In this document: positions 62,038-64,000 of the stretch, piece after piece
Layout of the letters: the number at the start of each line of letters is the position of its first letter
How positions within the stretch are numbered: the stretch's first letter is position 1
Source of the DNA: Amycolatopsis pretoriensis
GTDB lineage: Bacteria; Actinomycetota; Actinomycetes; Mycobacteriales; Pseudonocardiaceae
Assembly (NCBI RefSeq): GCF_900107925.1
Contig: NZ_FNUJ01000002.1
Span: 372,001-436,000, forward strand
Length of the DNA: 64,000 bases
Reading direction: 5' to 3'
Made by a program: the position numbers and the translations under genes
The notes under the pieces: model-generated
Databases searched by the model: none
Told to the model about the DNA's origin: nothing
The model's input: only the letters and a program-made list of their open reading frames with translations

Positions 62038-63167
62038 CGGCTCTCCTGCCCGGGAAAGGCCGCCGCGGTGAGGAAGCGGCCGTCGGTGCGCGACACCCGC
62101 AACTCGCCGCCGTGCTCGGCCAGCCGCTCGCGCAACATCGCGAGCCCGCCCAACGACGGCTCGCCGTCCTCGGCCGCGCCGTCGTTGAGGATCTCGATGC
62201 CCGAGCGCGACAGGGTGATCCGCACCTGCCGGGCCTGGGCGTGCCGCAGGATGTTGGTCGTCGTCTCGCGCAGGACCTGGCCGAGCAGCTCGCCCGCGCG
62301 GGCGTCCACTTCGGACTCCCGCTCGACGCGCACGTGGATGCCCGCCGCCTCGAAGAGGTTCTTCGCGTTCTCCAGCTCGGCGGACAGGTTCAGCCGCCGC
62401 TGGGCGTGGGCGAGCTCCTTGGTCTGGACGATCGTGTCGCCGACCAGGCTGCGCACCTCCGCCAGCTCCGCGCGCGCCCGGTCGAGGTCGCTGTCCAGCA
62501 GCTTCTCGGCCAGCGCGACCTTCAGCTTCACCACGTGCAGCGTGTGCCCCTGGATGTCGTGCAGGTCGCCGGCGAAGCGCACGCGTTCCCGGGTCACGGC
62601 CAGCTCCGCCTCCCGCTCGCGCGACTGCTCCAGCTCGGCGATCAGGTCGAAGAACCGCTGGCTGACGAACATGAACCCGGTCGAGACCAGCACCGCGACC
62701 GCGGGGATCGCGGCGTACTGGATCAGCCGGGGACCGACGCGGTCGTCGTGGACCAGCACGTTGGCCGCGCCCAGGACCGCGACCAGCGCGGTGAACCCGG
62801 CCAGCGCCGCGAACCGCCGGCGCGGCAGCGGCGGGATGAGGAACGACCCCACCACCGACACGCCGAAGAACGCGGACGGGTCGTCGGTCAGCGCCCCGGC
62901 CAGCCAGACCGCCGCGGCGACGGCGAGGCTGGGCCGCGCGACGCGCAGGTAGTCCCCCGCCGTCCAGCGTTCGGCGGTCGCCAGCGCCGCGATCAGCCCG
63001 ATCACCTGGATGACGACGTGCCACCAGGTCCGGGCGGTCAGCAGGAGCAGCAGCACGCCGACGACCGCGAGCGGCGGAACCGTCGTGATCAGGTTGAGCC
63101 GGCGCAGCCGCTGCTGGACCGCCCCGCCGGTCCAGGAGCTCCTGCGCGCGATCGTCGGTACCTCCAC
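62034..63167 (-). CDS. DesK-like sensor histidine kinase
   Basis: A 377-residue membrane kinase. Five or so hydrophobic segments occupy residues 25-165 (for example VGVLLLLLTARTWWHVVIQV). A coiled coil leads to the HisKA_3 domain with phospho-acceptor His203 in AGDLHDIQGHTL. The HATPase part has LRETTTNILRHAQARQV and GGLAMLRERL. The family usually senses membrane fluidity or envelope stress. The GTG at 63167 is chosen because upstream codons lie in the control region shared with the divergent ABC gene. Confidence 0.87.
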   Translation of the reverse strand: MEVPTIARRSSWTGGAVQQRLRRLNLITTVPPLAVVGVLLLLLTARTWWHVVIQVIGLIAALATAERWTAGDYLRVARPSLAVAAAVWLAGALTDDPSAFFGVSVVGSFLIPPLPRRRFAALAGFTALVAVLGAANVLVHDDRVGPRLIQYAAIPAVAVLVSTGFMFVSQRFFDLIAELEQSREREAELAVTRERVRFAGDLHDIQGHTLHVVKLKVALAEKLLDSDLDRARAELAEVRSLVGDTIVQTKELAHAQRRLNLSAELENAKNLFEAAGIHVRVERESEVDARAGELLGQVLRETTTNILRHAQARQVRITLSRSGIEILNDGAAEDGEPSLGGLAMLRERLAEHGGELRVSRTDGRFLTAAAFPGQESR

Positions 63168-63202
63168 GGGTCCGAGCGTATCGGCCCCGGCGCGGCGCAC
63201 CA

Positions 63203-63236
63203 GTGACACCGCGTCACATCTCGGGGTGACGTCACC
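63203..63236. promoter_or_regulatory. Paired dyads between kinase and ABC transporter genes
   Basis: GTGAC-ACCGC-GTCAC (63203-63217) and the perfect 12-bp palindrome GGTGACGTCACC (63225-63236) share TGAC half-sites, with centres about 20 bp apart (two helix turns). They are probable response-regulator sites for the divergent ABC operon and autoregulation. Confidence 0.5.
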
Positions 63237-63275
63237 GCACTGCCCGGCCCGCGCCGATCCCGCTGGAATCGGAGC

Positions 63276-64000
63276 ATGTCCACGACACCCGTCATCGACG
63301 TCGACCGCCTCACCCTCACCTACGGCGGCTTCCCCGCCGTGAAGGACCTTTCGTTCCAAGTGGAACGCGGAGAGCTGTACGCGCTGCTCGGCACCAACGG
63401 CGCCGGGAAGACCTCGACGCTGGAGACCGTCGAAGGCCACCGCGCGCCGACCTCGGGCGCCGTGCGCGTGTTCGGGAAGGATCCGCGCGACCGCGCCGCC
63501 GTCCGGCCGCGGATGGGGATCATGCTGCAGGAAAGCGGGTTCTCCCCGGACCTGACCGTGCGCGAGACCGTCCGGCTGATCGGGCAGCTCACCGAACGCG
63601 CCGACGACGTCGGGCGCGTGCTCGGCGTCGCCGGGCTCAGTCCCAAGGCCACCACCAAGGTCGGGCAGCTCTCCGGCGGTGAGAAGCGGCGGCTGGACTT
63701 CGCCACCGCCGTATTCGGCACGCCCGAACTGGTCTTCCTCGACGAACCGACCACCGGCCTCGACATCCAGTCCCGCGACGCGCTCTGGGACGCGGTCGAC
63801 CGGCTGCGCGAGGACGGCGCCACGGTCGTCCTCACCACGCACTACCTCGAAGAGGCCCAGCAGCGCGCCGACCGCATCGGGCTGATGCACCAGGGCGCGT
63901 TCCACCGGGAAGGGACCGTCGCCGAGCTGACGCGCACCCTGCCCGCGACCATCCACTTCGGCCTGCCGCCACGCGCGCCCGCGCCCCCGCTGCACGCCAC
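63276..64000 (+). CDS. ABC transporter ATP-binding protein, partial
   Basis: The first 241 codons of an ABC ATPase running off the right edge. Walker A is GTNGAGKT at 39-46, the signature LSGGE at 133-137, Walker B LVFLDEPTTGLD around 157-158, and the H-loop in VVLTTHYLEEA. It is of the DrrA/CcmA-type exporter class, normally paired with an ABC-2 membrane gene, presumably next. Divergent from the two-component system, which probably controls it. Confidence 0.9.
   Translation, partial: MSTTPVIDVDRLTLTYGGFPAVKDLSFQVERGELYALLGTNGAGKTSTLETVEGHRAPTSGAVRVFGKDPRDRAAVRPRMGIMLQESGFSPDLTVRETVRLIGQLTERADDVGRVLGVAGLSPKATTKVGQLSGGEKRRLDFATAVFGTPELVFLDEPTTGLDIQSRDALWDAVDRLREDGATVVLTTHYLEEAQQRADRIGLMHQGAFHREGTVAELTRTLPATIHFGLPPRAPAPPLHA

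Overview
The window is high-GC actinobacterial chromosome, most like Amycolatopsis or a relative in the Pseudonocardiales. That placement is inferred from the third-position GC bias, many GTG starts, probable leaderless mRNAs, a complete mycofactocin locus, a furA-katG pair and an FxSxx-type peptide locus. No rRNA, tRNA or CRISPR array was seen. The genes are chromosomal apart from one short low-GC island.

Layout. 1-17.7 kb: start of a succinate dehydrogenase operon with a divergent LysR regulator, a secreted amidase, a MarR regulator, a monooxygenase-like/hydrolase fusion with its cupin repressor, a methyltransferase-exporter-enolase string, a phospholipase D-like protein, a PEP mutase/isocitrate lyase-family enzyme, a GMC oxidoreductase-aldehyde dehydrogenase operon behind a KstR-like operator, and TetR and GntR regulator units. 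17.7-24.5 kb: mycofactocin locus, mftR divergent from mftA-mftB-mftC-mftE-SDR-mftF-mftD. MftA is the peptide, MftB presents it, MftC cross-links it, MftE releases the C-terminal unit, MftD oxidises it, MftF glycosylates it, and the SDR is a probable client enzyme. Decayed tandem copies of the SDR 3' end lie between the SDR and mftF.

24.5-36 kb: a MerR-methyltransferase pair, an amidohydrolase with an Lrp regulator, a GH3 glycosidase opposite an alginate lyase-type enzyme, then a roughly 2.0 kb low-GC island. The island carries a DUF262 protein and a HEPN RNase and is bounded by identical 17-bp repeats, one inside the 3' end of a flavin monooxygenase gene. After it come a two-gene operon of small secreted proteins (one beta-gamma-crystallin-like, one possibly aerolysin-like) and furA-katG.

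38.4-49.0 kb: a conflict/signalling and peptide cluster. A HTH-toroid protein, a VMAP-like adaptor, a MoxR ATPase and a 1401-residue vWA-NB-ARC-TPR protein lie on the plus strand. A 58-residue FxsA-like precursor peptide and a HExxH peptide hydroxylase lie on the minus strand. No radical SAM maturase is present. This cluster and the DUF262/HEPN island are the best candidates for undescribed biology.

49-64 kb: ordinary accessory genes: ChrB-MFS operon, TetR-aldo/keto reductase, SDR-LysR, an 818-bp extremely GC-rich repeat tract, a frameshifted GlxA-type regulator, an RHH-VOC-MFS operon including a 51-residue gene, TetR-SDR, and a two-component system divergent from an ABC transporter that runs off the right edge.
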